This document shows, in pieces, positions 10,496 to 23,001 of a DNA stretch of 64,000 nt (position 1 is the first letter of the stretch; each line of letters opens with the position of its first letter). A program made the position numbers and the translations under genes. Source of the DNA: Symbiodinium kawagutii (Eukaryota > Sar > Dinophyceae > Suessiales > Symbiodiniaceae); NCBI GenBank assembly GCA_009767595.1, contig VSDK01020320.1, positions 44,800 to 108,799 of the forward strand, given 5' to 3'. The notes under the pieces are model-generated. The model saw only the letters and a list, made by a program, of their open reading frames with translations. It did no database searches and was not told where the DNA came from.

Positions 10496-13400
10496 GTTAT
10501 TCATACAGGATTGATGGCCGATAGCGTATCTGAGGATGGAAAGCATGTCCTTGAAAGGTTGGAAGCTTTAGATTTCCAAGATTTGCACTCCTTGACTTTC
10601 TTGCATCACCGTTCCGCTCCATGATGTTTGATTTGAGATGGCTCGAGGTCTAGAACCCGACGAATTTGTTTTCAACAAGATCATCAGCATTTGTGCCAGC
10701 AACAAGGTGAGAAAAGATGAGAAAAGCAATGATGTTTTGTAGTTGTGTGAAGTGTTTTGACTTTGACTTTGGCCTTTCTCCCTGCAGGAAGGACTGTGAG
10801 CCCCTCAGTGTGTTTCAAGTCTTTGGATGCAGAAGATGCAAGTGATAAGACTACATAAGGACTGCCACCCCTTTTGCCCAATCCAAAGAGAGGAAAGGCA
10901 GACAACCAAGTGAGGGAGTGTTCTTGGCAGAAGCTATTCATGAAAAGCAATGAAACAGCTAGCGTCCCACAGCCACTAACGACCCTTTCCAAGCCCTCGG
11001 AAAAGAAAAGCAGCATGGCGTCAATGTCCCTTCTGAAACCCTGTGGGAAAACTAAAATGCGGAGTGGCTAACAACCCTTCCAACTGCCCAAACGAGTGCC
11101 CTAACACATGCATTTTGCAAACAATTATACATCGGCTAAGGTCCCTTTGTAAGCCCAACAAAAACAAACTACAGAGTAGCATTGGTTCCTTCCCAAACCT
11201 TTTCATCGTCCCAACGTCCAACCAGTTGGAACTGGATGTGCAACTGCAAATCCTTCTCTTTCGATCCGCGCTGGTGTCCTATTTTCTGGTGCGCTCCCCT
11301 TGCTGCACCCGGTGTCGACAGACTCTCGAATCCTTCTGGATTTGCCCTAGGCCTGCCTGGAGCCTGCTGGGAACCATGCGCAATCGAAGGCTCTCTCCAG
11401 ACTTACATGCTTGTACCAGACTCATTTCGCCTTGTCGATGTGTGGTTGGTGCAATGTTCAACGAAACTTGCAGACAGCTTTCGTCCCTAGTCATATTTGA
11501 TAAGCTCTTCAGGCTGGTTTGTTTTCGAATGCTTTGGCCATATCATCAAGAAATTGAGAATAGAGATGGAATCAGATGGCATCAGATGGCATCAGATGGC
11601 ATCAGATGGTCATGGAAGGGCAGATTTGGCTTCTGAAATTCTCAAAGTTGAGGGAGGGCAGAGGATCAATGGTTTGCCGAGGTAACATGGTCATTGGAGC
11701 CCTGGCACCTGGAGGTTCGTGGGAGAAGGTGTGGTCTTGGGCACGGTAGTTGCCCACGATCTCAAACTCAAAAAATCTCGAAACTCTTTGAACTTAAACT
11801 TAACTTAGTCTTTTCAAAGGAACTAAGCTCTTAAGTCGGTCTTAGCCGATCTGCTGTCTTTCAGGCTCTTGCAGTGCTTGACTCCATCAAGGGCCACCAG
11901 ATGGTCCCTGACACGGTGTCATCCTCAGTTTCCCGTGCTGCAAAGACCTCCCTGTCACAGACTTGGGGCACCCCTTCTGAAGGTCACCATGAACTCCGCT
12001 ATCGCTGCATGTGCCCAGAGCAGGAGGTGGATCGAGGTCAGCACTTCAATCACACCATTAGATGCACAAATTTCTGGCTTGTGCAGCATGTGCCAGCTGG
12101 TGTAAAAAGACACACACACACACAGGGCTTTGCTATGAAAAGAAACTGAAGTACTGGAGTGTATTGTCACATCTGATAGCAAGATGCACGGATTTCTCCT
12201 GAGCTGTGGGCAAATCAGCATTCGTTTGGCTTAAACCTCTTGCGCAGCACTCTCATTTGGGCCCCTTCGAAACCAGCAGGCCATTCAATTGCTCGATGAA
12301 GGGCAGTGTGCAACCTAGCAAAGTGGTACCAACACGTTGCCTTGACAATCAGCTCATTTCCATTTTTCCAAGGCGTTTGCCTGGGCCAGATGTAACGACT
12401 TACGGAGCCACCATGCATGCCTGTGAGGCGTGCTTCTATGTGGTGCACTGTGTCTTTTTGTATTTTGTTAATTTGGCGTTTCTTTGTTTTCATTTGTTTT
12501 CTTATATGCTCTGTTTCTTTCTTTCTAATTTGGATCACATTGGCTTGCTTTATTGACATATATTTATCTAACATTGTTTTAATGTTGTTTTGGCTGGTTT
12601 TACTTTATTTGGATTTTTTGTTTTTCATGTTTTTCTCTTTATCATTTTACTTTGTAATGCTGTGTTTGGGGGCGCCTTAGGCAAAGTGGCAGCTGGTTTT
12701 GCACCTCCTCGACGAGATGCAAAGCAAGAAGTTGCAGCCCAACGAGGCGTGGCGGTGCAATTGGGATCCAAAGCAACGTGGGGCCCCAAGGTTTTTGGGA
12801 GAACTAAGGGAGAGCGAGGGAGAATTAGCTCCAAGATGCTCCAAGTTCTTTCCTTCTTTTGATTCTCCTCCTCCTCCTCCTTCTCCTTCTCCTTCTTCTT
12901 CATCTCCTTCATCTCCTTCTCTACCCTACTCTTTTTTGATGTTTTTTGTAGCTGATTGGACTTCACACTTCAGTGGTTGGGACAGTCGGGACAGCTTCTT
13001 TGAACTCAGATGATCTCCGCTTCTGCCCTCGGAGCATGCGCCAAAGGATCTCCTGTGCCTTGGAAGCACTCAGAGACCCCAAACTCATCGACGGTCAGAT
13101 ATGCATCATGTCCGTTCCCACGCATGACTTCCAAGGAAAAGAGCACGGATCTCTTCACCAGTTTGAAGGAACAAAGAGTCAGGTGAGTTTCACACAGATT
13201 CTAAGTAGCTGTTTTTTTTTTGTGCTTTGAGGATGCTTTGAGCCGCATGGTGCCGATGAAGTAGAGTCAACCGCTTCCCGCCTTCCGCCTTTGTCTCTCT
13301 TGGAAGCACTCACTCGAAAGGCAGAACAAGATTTCGTACACAGCGGCCTTGAGCGCGCCCAGACCTTGGGAACATGTGGCCAGTGGCAATTAGTCGGTCA

Positions 13401-16400
13401 GGACTTGGTAGCCTTGGTAGCTCTCCTGTGGTTCATTCCCTGAGGTGCCATGTTGACCAGTACCTTTGGGAATGGTCACTGTACCTGCCTTTGCAATCAG
13501 TACAGCCAAAGCTTGGCAGGTGTTTTAAGATTGTTTCACTTGCTCTGAGGTGGTACTTGCAGGAAATGAAAACCACACAAATAGAGATTGACATCGGAAT
13601 CATGAACGGCGTCATGGCAGTGTGTCCTTGCCTCAGCATGTCGACAAAGTGTCGGGTTCTGACGCATTTTGGTCTTGGTGACAGAAGTGTCAAGGTGAAC
13701 AAGCGCACCAGTGGGGTCACTTGCAGACATCACCTCAGTTCTCATTGCATCAGCATTTAACGGAGGAAGTGGGAAGAAACCATAGAAATGCTCTCTTGCA
13801 ACATTCCGAGGAAGCGAAACACAAGAATTGTGGAGCAACTGCTCGATGTGTCTCTCTTAGCTTCCTGGCTCAGCCTGGCTCATGCTCTCGCCTCAAAGTA
13901 CTTCCTTTCTTGTGGATGGAGGACATCAAGTACTTCCAGCTGACGCCTGACATGATCTCCTATAGCCACACAATGGCAGCAGCAAAGCAGGCGGATTGGG
14001 ACACAAACAATGTTGTATTTTTTTGTATATTTTCTACAGTGCTTTTTTCATAGGTTGCGAAAAGCAAGTGTCAGGCTAGCTGATCCAGTTTTGTCAGTGA
14101 GGAAGGGGCTAAAAGGAAGGTTCATGTTGGGGCTAAGGTGGTGATCAGTTGAGAGGTCAGGTCTGTTCAATTGCCCCCAGTCATCCCAAGTCAATGTTCC
14201 GTGGGGGTTGGGAGGTGGCCAAGATACCACGATTGTTGTTTCGTGTAAAGGCGGCCCAAGGGCGAGGAGAGAGGAACAGTAGTTGTGGGCCAACGCACAA
14301 GCTCAGAGTATGGCATTTTGCTACTGCTGAAGGGCCTTGGGAAATGACGCACTACGCACAGCCTCCGCCAGAGGCAAAACGGCACATGGCAACATCTCCT
14401 CTTTGACATGAGACATGGTTGCTGACCACATTTGCTTTAAACTCGAGATACGTCACATTCAAATTTCAGTGAGTCACAACCACCCGACTGGAAGCATTTA
14501 GCTCCGCAGACAAGCCAAGAGAGGGCTTATTGCGCTTCGAACACATCATTCGGCCCATGGATAGTGTCGTGGGATGGTCGTGTCAAAGAAGCGCATTGGA
14601 AGGAAGTCGGATGCAAGTGCGGTTTTGTGACACCCATTTTTACTTTCCCACCTCCACCTGGCCCCTGCTTAGCTGTGGGGTTCTGTTGAGAAAAGATGCT
14701 GCTTTAAAACACCTGCGTGTGGGCGCCCTTGGTGTAACCTTTGCATTTTACAACTCGAAATACTTCGGACACGGGTGGTGCTGAGGGTGGTGAAGGTGGC
14801 CCAACATGTTTGATTTTGGTGTCGCTTGACATTGTCCAGGTTGGAGCCTGGGAAAGAGTTCTTGGGATTCTGGACGAAGCGCCATCATCTCAGCCGCTTT
14901 TTGTTGCAGGAGATGTTGTATTCTCGACGGGTTGGAGCTGAGGTGCACGCAAAAGATTCAGTTCTCAGCTTAAGAGAGGATTACATTGGGGCTTAATTTT
15001 TCAGTGACCATGTGGGTCTTTTTAGTTTTCTACACCTGTGGTGTGACATGCACTTTTTGTACTCGATTGGAAGCAAAGGCCAGATGGAGTTCTTTTCACG
15101 CACGCAATTTCGGCTTGCGCTGGTGGCAGCAGCCGTATCCTCAAACAACATGTGCTCAAATCATTTGTCATCCTATGTCGGATCAGTCAGTTCCATGCTT
15201 ACCATAACCAACACATTGAAATCTTGAAACGTACTTAAACAAATCCGCATTCCAAGGATGGCAACATGCTCTGACTTTGTTAGCTTCTGCAGATGCTGTC
15301 GGTGCGCCGCTCTTGATTTACAGCTCGTAAATCAGCACTAGGGTTAAGAACGTTTCCATTTTCATGCCTATCCGATTGTTGTGCAGGCTCTCTTGAGTTT
15401 CATTGGAGTTCGGCCATGACAGCATGTTCGTGCCTTACTTTGACTTTCTTTTTGTGCGGTCTCTGAATCTAGGTTACAATGCCCTGCCAGAGCCGCGTTT
15501 GGAAGGGAAATACAGAAACTCCACAGTATATTGGTCAGTACTTCTTAGAAAGAAACTTGTATGTATAGACTGGAAACTCCACAGGCATAATGTTTTGGTC
15601 GCCAGTGTCAACTGACGCATGTGGATCCAAAAATTTTACTTCGGTGGCAGGTGTAGATGCTACTCAATGGGAGCATGCCATCTCGCTGGCCCCGCAAATG
15701 GTGCAAGACAATCTGGCATGTCTTTCATACTCAAGCATTGAACAGAATGAAACAAACAAAAGGGTGAAACGCAAAGTGAGCAATGCAGCTTCAGTGAATG
15801 GCCCAAGGATTTCTTTTCATGCATGGCACATTTTGACAGGTTGGCTTGCAGCCGGAGGTTGTGACTAAAACGGTACCATTCTTGGAGAGAAATTTGGTAT
15901 GTCCAAGAAAGTAAGAGAGAGAAGAGCAAGCCGGGCATGCAGTAACTTTGTAGGTTGGGAAGGGTAAATCTCAATCATTCGTCGTTCGATGCAGGCCTTG
16001 ATGTGTGCATACTTGCATGGTGGTCATTGGCCAGTAGTACTTGAGCTGCCACCTCAGCTCCGCAGCAGACATTCCGAATCCTTGGGCAGCTTGTACTAGA
16101 TATATAAGATGTATGTATCAATTTACACCGTAATGATATAGGATATTGTAGGATTCGTTTATACTTTGTACATCTCTGTACTGTGTATACACATATATAC
16201 AAGTACATACAAGTACATTTGCAAAATACATGCATTAATATGATTTAATATGCACATTTGAGATGCACCTTTCACAGACATTTGAACGACTGGGCCCGAC
16301 ACTCCTCCCAGCACCTGCATTTGTTCGAGGCTTCTGGACGTGATGCGAGACAATGGAGAAGAGTCCAGGACCCAAAGTTGAGCAAATTCAAAATTTCATC

Positions 16401-17192
16401 CATAGAAATTGGTGTGAAATGGTGCAATGATACTGCATAACGGTTTCAGTGCTTGACGGTAGAATATCACAAGAACCATGGTTGACTATGCATTTCATGC
16501 TGCAAATCAATGGTTAAGAAACGTGGGCAGTGCTGAAAGGCCAAATCATATTATGCTGACCTCGGTGTTTGAATCTCAGCGACTTGGGAGTTCCTTCTCG
16601 CTGCTTCTCATTCTGAATGATGTAGAAATGCTTCTTTCTCAATATCAACTGATTTTTGCCTTCCAGGATCGGTGCATGTTTGCGGAGAGGAGATTTTGCC
16701 GGAGGGCTCAGAAACAATATGATGACTTAGTTTTAGCATTTACCAACAGAGTTTTCATTTTAGTTCTAGCCTGCGCATGCTGATTTATCCACAGAATCCT
16801 GCTGGAGAACAGACTATGTTTAGTCTTCTAAGCATCTATGATCTTTGCAGCAGAAAGCCTACTTTGTACCCCACCGACCTATGACCTTTGCAGCTCAAAA
16901 GCCGTGACCACGACTCTTAAACCCCGAAACAATATGACTGCATTTGATTCCACAGATTTGAAAAAAGGCTTGGCTAAGAGCTGGCTTTCGCCCCCAAGAG
17001 GATGATCGACCCAATTTCCATTACTTTCTTTGGTTCACAGTTCTCCGCGTTGCCTTCTTTTAACCCCAGAATGCCCAGTATGCGACAGATGTCACCGAGG
17101 CATTTGCTGTGAAGTGGAAGGTTGAGATGGAAGCATTGGGCGTCCAGCCATATTTGACCACATACGTTTTCCTTATTGCACTGGCAGCTGAG
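10496..17192 (+). CDS. Pentatricopeptide-repeat (PPR) protein, many exons
   Basis: PPR proteins bind RNA base by base, mostly in organelles, for processing, editing or translation. Probable exons: 10496-10560, 10638-10706, 11865-11915, 11983-12036, 12280-12294, 12369-12427, 12681-12746, 13010-13054, 13331-13382, 13563-13623, 13908-13990, 14840-14875, 14910-14942, 15084-15153, 15651-15715, 15852-15872, 15995-16070, 17070-17192. Typical repeat pieces are GLEPDEFVFNKIISICASNK, MVPDT joined to VTMNSAIAACAQSRRW, PDVTTYGATMHACE joined to AKWQLVLHLLDEMQSKKLQP, LTPDMISYSHTMAAAKQ, and EMEALGVQPYLTTYVFLIAL. Introns use GT, GC (12428, 12747, 13991, 17193) and GA (14876) donors. Several joins are in phase. 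Around 12290-12320 the frame shifts within the repeat, so either a small exon is missed or the gene is damaged. Start and stop were not fixed. Confidence 0.65.
11566..11609. repeat. 10-bp tandem repeat, 4 copies
   Basis: AGATGGCATC repeated; the last copy is imperfect. It lies in a PPR-gene intron. Confidence 0.85.
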
Positions 17193-17597
17193 GCAGGGCA
17201 CCAGGAGACAGCTGAAGATGGAAGATAGATCAAGAGAGAAGAAACATGAAGAAATAACAAGAAATGATAAGAAATGCAAGAGGAGCAGAGAGGAGCAGAG
17301 GATTGGCAGAGGATAGCAGGATGTCAGCAAAGCGGAAGAAGTAACGTTCAAGAAAGACGAAAGGCAGCAAGGCCAAGAAGCCCAAGACGATTCTCGACCG
17401 AGCTATTTGTCGTCATTTCTCCGGCACTGTTTTCTTTGAGCAAAAGTGCTATGTGAGGCTCAAGAGTGGAAATGGGTGCAGTACCTGTTAGCAGAGAGTC
17501 TCGCAAGGTCCGGAGCTTCGTTCTTTGTGCGTTGTACATCGTTGTACATCGTTTTTTCCAACTGTTGGATAGCTCCACACCATTGCCCTGTGGAAAG

Positions 17598-17690
17598 GTA
17601 TCCCCTGGCCGACAACTTCGATGTCCGCCAGGTCCGCTGTGGCGCAGAAGCCTGGTGCGTCAACGAAGCTTTCACACACGAAATGCTCAC
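17598..17690 (+). CDS. Exon of unknown protein
   Basis: After GGAAAG the frame reads YPLADNFDVRQVRCGAEAW, then CVNEAFTHEM, with almost all third bases G or C, unlike its flanks. The right border is unclear; a GC or GT donor near 17670-17690 is possible. It starts 400 bases after the last recognised PPR exon and could be either its continuation or the next gene. Confidence 0.4.
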
Positions 17691-18240
17691 GACTTCACTA
17701 CCAGTCACTACCAGTCACCTCCATTGCTTTGGCTCAGCTGAAGATTTAAATAGAAATCAAATCACGGCAAAGGCAATTCCTGGCATGTCACGTTTCAAGC
17801 CTTGCAACCACTGGGTCAATTCTAAGTTTCAGTTCAGACGGACACTTTGTCGACAATTTCTTGCTGTGGACATGTGTGGAAAGACATTGGCAGATCATGC
17901 GCAGTTCTCTGCCTCAAGGGCATGTGAGAGGCATACATGCTTCAATTAACTTGGTAACAGTACGCAATTGATTGTAATTGTATATTTTTTCGTTTAATGT
18001 CGGAGGGATTGGACGATGCGACGCAATGCTTCACCGCTGAAAGCTGCAGGTGTGACACTTGCTAGGAAAAGGAGGAACATATGCAAATGACAAGAAATGC
18101 CCACATACAAGCAGGACAACAAAGTGATATTCGTTGCCTGGCTAGCAGATTGTTATATCGGACGATCAGTCTTGTGCAATGTGCACTATTCTGATTATTT
18201 CCCGACACGCCTGCCATCGCCTGCCTGTCCACCAAAGTAG

Positions 18241-18540
18241 CATGATGCTACGGTGGTCGAAACTGAAATGGTTGTGCCAGTGCCGGTGCCGCAGGGGTGG
18301 TGTCAGATGGTGCTCGTGGAGAGGTTTGGCGAGCAGTCGCGCTTCAGGCCTGGTGGCATCATGTGACAGGAAGACTTGTTGCAGGCATTGAGGCATTGAA
18401 CGTTTTCATGCGCCGATTCTTGTGAGTTCAGTGCCGGTTTTCCATGTCCCAACTATAAAACTGAGTTGTTTCAGGCGCACCTGCTCGGAAAGCCGCCACA
18501 ACCAGTTCGCACAAGAAGTGCGTCGCCTCACATCTCACAG
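18241..18540 (+). CDS. Two-exon set, Val/Pro-rich protein of unknown function
   Basis: Exon 18241-18362 follows AAAGTAG and reads HDATVVETEMVVPVPVPQGW, then FGEQSRFRPGG. It ends in phase 2 at a GT donor. Exon 18475-18540 restores the frame with one base and reads RTCSESRHNQFAQEVRRLTS, ending before GCATGTG, a GC donor. The phase match across a 112-base intron supports both exons. Val-Pro repeats like this occur as low-complexity segments in dinoflagellate proteins. A third exon may lie at 18844-18897, where one frame reads GKSIAICGTFKDSLAIFR (WD40-like) and another fits the phase but looks less protein-like. Confidence 0.5.
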
Positions 18541-19360
18541 GCATGTGTATGGAAACTGCGACATTTCCCAATCAGAAAACTGTTTGGTTTCTGGATTCTT
18601 CTTACGGCCCTGGTGTCGCTGGTGGGGTCCTTGCTTCATTGTCTCCTCCAATTCTTGTTCAGGTGTCTCCCACCTTTTCTGTGTTTCTCGTTTGGTCTCC
18701 CCAAAGGGGGCACCCACACTGCTGCACAAGATTCCCGCTTTGCTGTTTCCTTCAGTTTATTTGGGATCACCTTGTGTTTTGTTTTTTGATGCGGTGTGTA
18801 AGAGATTTTACTTGCTGCATCCTGGAAAGTATGACCTCTGCAGGAAAGAGCATTGCGATCTGTGGAACCTTCAAGGACAGCCTCGCAATATTTCGCAGTG
18901 AGGTCTGGGTGCTTTGAAGCTTCTCAAGCTTGAGAGCAGGAGTGCTCCTTCCTCGGGATTACGTGTTTGGCTTAGCAATGGATAAAGAACAATGATGAAA
19001 AATGTCAGGGAAACTGCCTTTTTGAGGACATGCAGAACTTGGTTATGACGAAAAGCTTCGCAGACACCAGGTGTCGCAGTGCTGCAGCAGTCTTCCCCCC
19101 GTAGCGCAGTCTTTCGCTATGTGCATTGAAGGCGTCTTTGACTCTGGCGCAGCGAATGGGCCTGGTGGCTGAGCCGGCACAACCACTCACAAGTGTGTCT
19201 GAGTCTCATTGCTTCATATTGGTTCATATTGGTTCAAGTGCATGCAGTGCACAGACTTCAATGCAGCCTAGAAATTGCCAAGGCAATGGGATCAAGTCAA
19301 ACATGCATCTGATTCTCGCCAAGACAGCGAAGTACCATGTAGCATCTGCGAGGTTCTCAG

Positions 19361-19687
19361 ATCATTTGCTTATTGATCTTACTGCTTGTGGTACTTGCTT
19401 TCGCACCCCAAGTGCGAGGTCTGGACGATTTTCGGACACGACCCCAGGTCATACTCAGTCATGCCCTCAGAGCGTTTGACAAGATACCTAGCCGAGCACT
19501 GAAAAATGCAGTGGAAGTCAGGCTGCAGCCATGTTTTCCATGGTGAGTGACAATCTCAGATCTTGATGGAATGATCAACCATAGCGTGATTATGCAAAGA
19601 AATCTAATGTGAGCTATTTTTCTTCTTCAGTGCAACCGTTGCGGCGTTTCTGATCTGGTCGGCCTTGCGACTTTTGTGTCGTCGCAG
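19361..19687 (+). CDS. Membrane protein exons, unknown family
   Basis: Exon 19361-19542 follows CTCAG and opens with a strong hydrophobic helix, IICLLILLLVVLAFA, then a polar stretch (LDDFRTRPQVILSHALRAFD and on to EVRLQPCFP), and ends in phase 2 at GTGAGTG. Exon 19631-19687 supplies the missing base and a second hydrophobic helix, ATVAAFLIWSALRLL, followed by CRR, and ends at a GC donor. The intron is 88 bases. The order helix, roughly 45 polar residues, helix suggests at least two membrane spans. A further exon may start at 19811 (VFKKLREVCWKEALPALLG in one frame), but its phase does not fit directly. Confidence 0.5.
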
Positions 19688-19979
19688 GCTGTGATTTCTG
19701 TGCAAGCTGCGCTTGGGATAATTTGTGTGTGCATGGCATGGTGCGGTTGGCAAAACGATGTACATGTGCTTTTAAGTTTCTGTGTATTTCGAATGACCCG
19801 TGCTGCTCAGGTGTTTAAGAAGCTTCGAGAGGTTTGCTGGAAAGAGGCATTGCCCGCTTTGCTGGGTCCCTGGTTTGGTTGCAATATTGAGTCTGCCTAT
19901 CATGCACTTTGGTTGAATGTCCTAGCAGTTTTGTTGAGAACACCTGTGAATTTCAGGTCGATGTCCCTACTTTGATGCG

Positions 19980-20878
19980 ACAATTCACCATTCAGGACTG
20001 ATGGCTGGAAGCTAAGATCGCAGAGAAGAACCTGGTACAGACTTTCGCACAGACTTGTAACTTGATTCTCGGCATTTTTCCCTCGACTTCTGGGGGCAGA
20101 ACTCGGTTCTGCATTGCAAAAGCTAAGGCAGCTAAGGGTAGAACTCCGTAGAACTCGGGTTCCGAAAGGGCGGAGCGTCGATCTATTCTTCAGCAATGGG
20201 GGAGACCAGGGAGACCTCAGTCCTATACAGTGACACTTCACATTTGTAAACTTCCTACCCCAGCCACAACCACCCCCATCCACCCCCATCCACCCCCATC
20301 CACCCCCTCTGGTCCTCGGCCACGCTGTGTCACGTGGTCGCAGGCTTCCACCCCGAGCTCGACTCCCTTTCTTTCTTTGAGCTTCGGGGCATGACCGGCG
20401 TACACAGGAATCGTATGGAATGGTCGATCACCGTCGATCACCAGACATCAATTCGCCACCTGCTGTTTCAACCTGCAGCTTTTGCGCACCTCTGAGCCTC
20501 AAGTTAGCCCATGTTAGCCCAGCTGAAGCTCTTGCGCCAGCGTTAGTCTTGCGTGAAAGCTCTTTTTGTGGAACGCTTTGAGTGTGCTTTTGGGAAGTTG
20601 TGGAGCTAGAGAAAAAAACATGGTGCGGGAAGATGTGTCTTCTTGGGGCATTGTTCCGATCTTCCCAGAGGTTGCAACCTAGTCTTCTATTGGCATCCGC
20701 TCGTTGACTTTAAAAGAAGCGCCTGTGGAACTTTTGAAGTCAATTTCACACAAGTTCACTATGTTTACTGAAGTTCACTGTTTACCTTGAGAATGTTTAC
20801 GTATGTTTATACACTCCTTGAGAATGACCACGTTCACATAAGTCGACTACGTTGAAGTGAACTGGAGCTGGCTCCAAG
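19980..20878. other. No gene supported
   Basis: It contains a 10-bp CACCCCCATC repeat at about 20265-20312 and otherwise no protein-like frame. Confidence 0.45.
20265..20312. repeat. 10-bp tandem repeat CACCCCCATC
   Basis: About four copies on +, strongly strand-asymmetric (C-rich on +). Confidence 0.85.
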
Positions 20879-20946
20879 GTTTGGAGGAAGAAGTGTGCGA
20901 GCCGTATCCAACGCGCATGGCGTGGCTACATGAGCCGCAAAGAGCC
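20879..20946 (+). CDS. IQ-motif exon (calmodulin-binding protein, partial)
   Basis: After CCAAG the frame reads VWRKKCASRIQRAWRGYMSR. Ile-Gln-x3-Arg-Gly-x3-Arg matches the core of the IQ motif, the calmodulin or light-chain binding helix of myosins, ASPM-like and many flagellar proteins. Only this exon was found, so the parent protein cannot be named. The right border is unsure; a GC at 20947-20948 is possible. Confidence 0.45.
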
Positions 20947-21806
20947 CTGCTCCAAGATGCCTTGGCTGAGTCGTGCCTCTGTGACACGTAGTGATACGAT
21001 GCATTACACAGGAAGTGCACATGAACAGTATCCACACATCTACAGAGTATCAAATTTCTGAAGCGCAATAAGCGTGTAGTGTCATGCGGTCTCGTGTGAT
21101 TTTACAATGTTATGCAATGGAATGCAAGGGAATGGCATGGAACACAATGTAGTTCAATGCTCTATCATTAGATGGGTTGTCGCAATGTCCTGTGATGTGT
21201 TGATTGAACGGCAATGGCAATGAGATTGAATGTAGTACAGCGTATGTAGTGGTGTTTAGTCTATATATACGTATTGATGTAGTGCATTGTGATGTCTTGA
21301 TGTGTATAATGTTGTAGATAAAGTGTACTGAATATTGAAGTCCTATAGTGTAGCATCCAGTATAATGCTATGTAATCTTCCGTGTCAGTGTCGCCATGAA
21401 GTCGAACAAAGTCCCATGCGTGTTCAAAGTAGTATGATGTAATGCAAAGCCTAATGTACGGGCAATCGATGCAACAAATATCGAAATATAGATCAAACAC
21501 ACATTGGGCATATCACACGACAACATTTAATGCAATGTCACTCGACAGGTAAAGTCATGCATAGCAGCGGCATAGCATCGCGCATGCAGATGTGCTGAAT
21601 TCGAAATGTGTTGCACGAGGCTGTATCACGAGCTGCGAGATCCCAACGTTCGTAAAGAAGCTCCTGCATTGCCAGAGCCTGAGGGCTCGCGGGGTCTCAG
21701 GCATGTGGCACCTTGCAATCGAATTTGCAATGTCTTCAAAGCTTTCTATTTGAAAAAAATCTAAATCTGCTAAGTTTTATATTATCGTTCTACATTTCTT
21801 TTCTCA

Positions 21807-21807
<1 letters not shown>
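20947..21807. other. Non-coding; AATG-rich degenerate repeat
   Basis: From about 21090 to 21530 the sequence is a loose chain of AATGN and GTAGTG words without exact periodicity. A similar texture recurs at 44460-44640. No exon seen. Confidence 0.5.

Positions 21808-21837
<30 letters not shown>
21808..21837. repeat. (CT)n microsatellite
   Basis: About 15 CT units just upstream of the exon candidate at 21863, where they could serve as a polypyrimidine tract. Confidence 0.9.
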
Positions 21838-21840
<3 letters not shown>

Positions 21841-21862
21841 TCTCTGAGGCATCGGCGTTGTT

Positions 21863-22249
21863 TTGGCAAAGCACTTCAGGCACCAAAACTCGTTCACACT
21901 GCACTGGAGACTTGCGTCACTTGTTCCCCGTGTGCTGGTACGGAAGACGCAGGCCCTTGGCGGCAAGTTGGAGAAAGCGTGTGAGGTCACGCGCAAATCG
22001 CTGGGGTACGTTGGATTGGTTTTGTTTGTACATGAGGGTAATGCAACAAAACGTCCTAGTGCAGAAGGTGATGTGAAGAACCTTGTGCAATCCCCTTGTC
22101 GTGGTGAGGACCATGAAGATGCCTTGGAAAAGTTCTTGCGGGAGACCAAAGTGTGGCTGCAAGAATCGAAGCATTTTGGGTTAGAAGAATTCACAAGACT
22201 TTATTCATTTAAGAATTCATTCGATTTCATTTTCAATTTGTCAATTTAA
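21863..22249 (+). CDS. Long exon candidate, unknown protein
   Basis: Open for about 128 codons without an ATG at the left edge, so it would be an internal exon. The best part reads KRPSAEGDVKNLVQSPCRG, then EDHEDALEKFLRETKVWLQE, an acidic helix-like tail. A second + frame is also open for 72 codons. A CT tract precedes it. No family is recognised. Confidence 0.35.
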   Translation: MAKHFRHQNSFTLHWRLASLVPRVLVRKTQALGGKLEKACEVTRKSLGYVGLVLFVHEGNATKRPSAEGDVKNLVQSPCRGEDHEDALEKFLRETKVWLQESKHFGLEEFTRLYSFKNSFDFIFNLSI

Positions 22250-23001
22250 TCATCACTGTTGGAGGAGTTGGATGGAAGTGTGGCACAGAGTTCTGCATTG
22301 ATTCGTCGAGAACCAAGTGTGATGGAGTTTTTGTGCGATGGTCATTGATTTTGTGTGATCTCAACACAGTACTATGTTAGCCGTCCTTACACGTGTTGAG
22401 GTGAAAGTCTTTGTGGCTTTGAGGAACTCCACTCAGGCTTTGGGCGAAGAAATCTATTTATTGAGGCTGATTGAAATAAGTTTATATCATTCTGTATCTA
22501 TATCCACCATCCACACATTTGGGCAGACATTCAGGTCTGGTAGTTCCGGCTCAAGCTGCTTCTACTTCCAAAGAGGCATGTGAGTGGAATTGGAGAGGGT
22601 AAGTTTGTCATGGCATAAAATTTGATCTGAAGGCAACATCGACAGATCCCGCTCAAACAGAAGAAGGCACGCTTGGTTGGAAATGCAAACAAGACTATTC
22701 ACCCAAATCAGGTGGACTACACTAGGTTGCTACATTGTAGCAGATGCAAGATATAAATGGCACAGACATGATAAGGAAGAGCAATGCCATGCAGTGTAAT
22801 ATTTGTTTGCAATTCTTCGCGTCTATGATGAAGCACAGCTAACAGGTGTGCTGACACGGTTGGAATATTAGGCATCACATGGAACCACATGGAACTAGTA
22901 CCATCGACTGTTTCTGCAAGGTGCCAAGTGGTCATGGTCAACCGCTCGAAAGGCTGCACGAAGAGCCTCGGATTGCATCAGTTTGGCTTCTGTTTCTACA
23001 G

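Noticed and set aside
13010..13100. Frameshift in the PPR exon after ACAKGSP
   Set aside because: A GT donor at 13055 explains the change of frame without damage.
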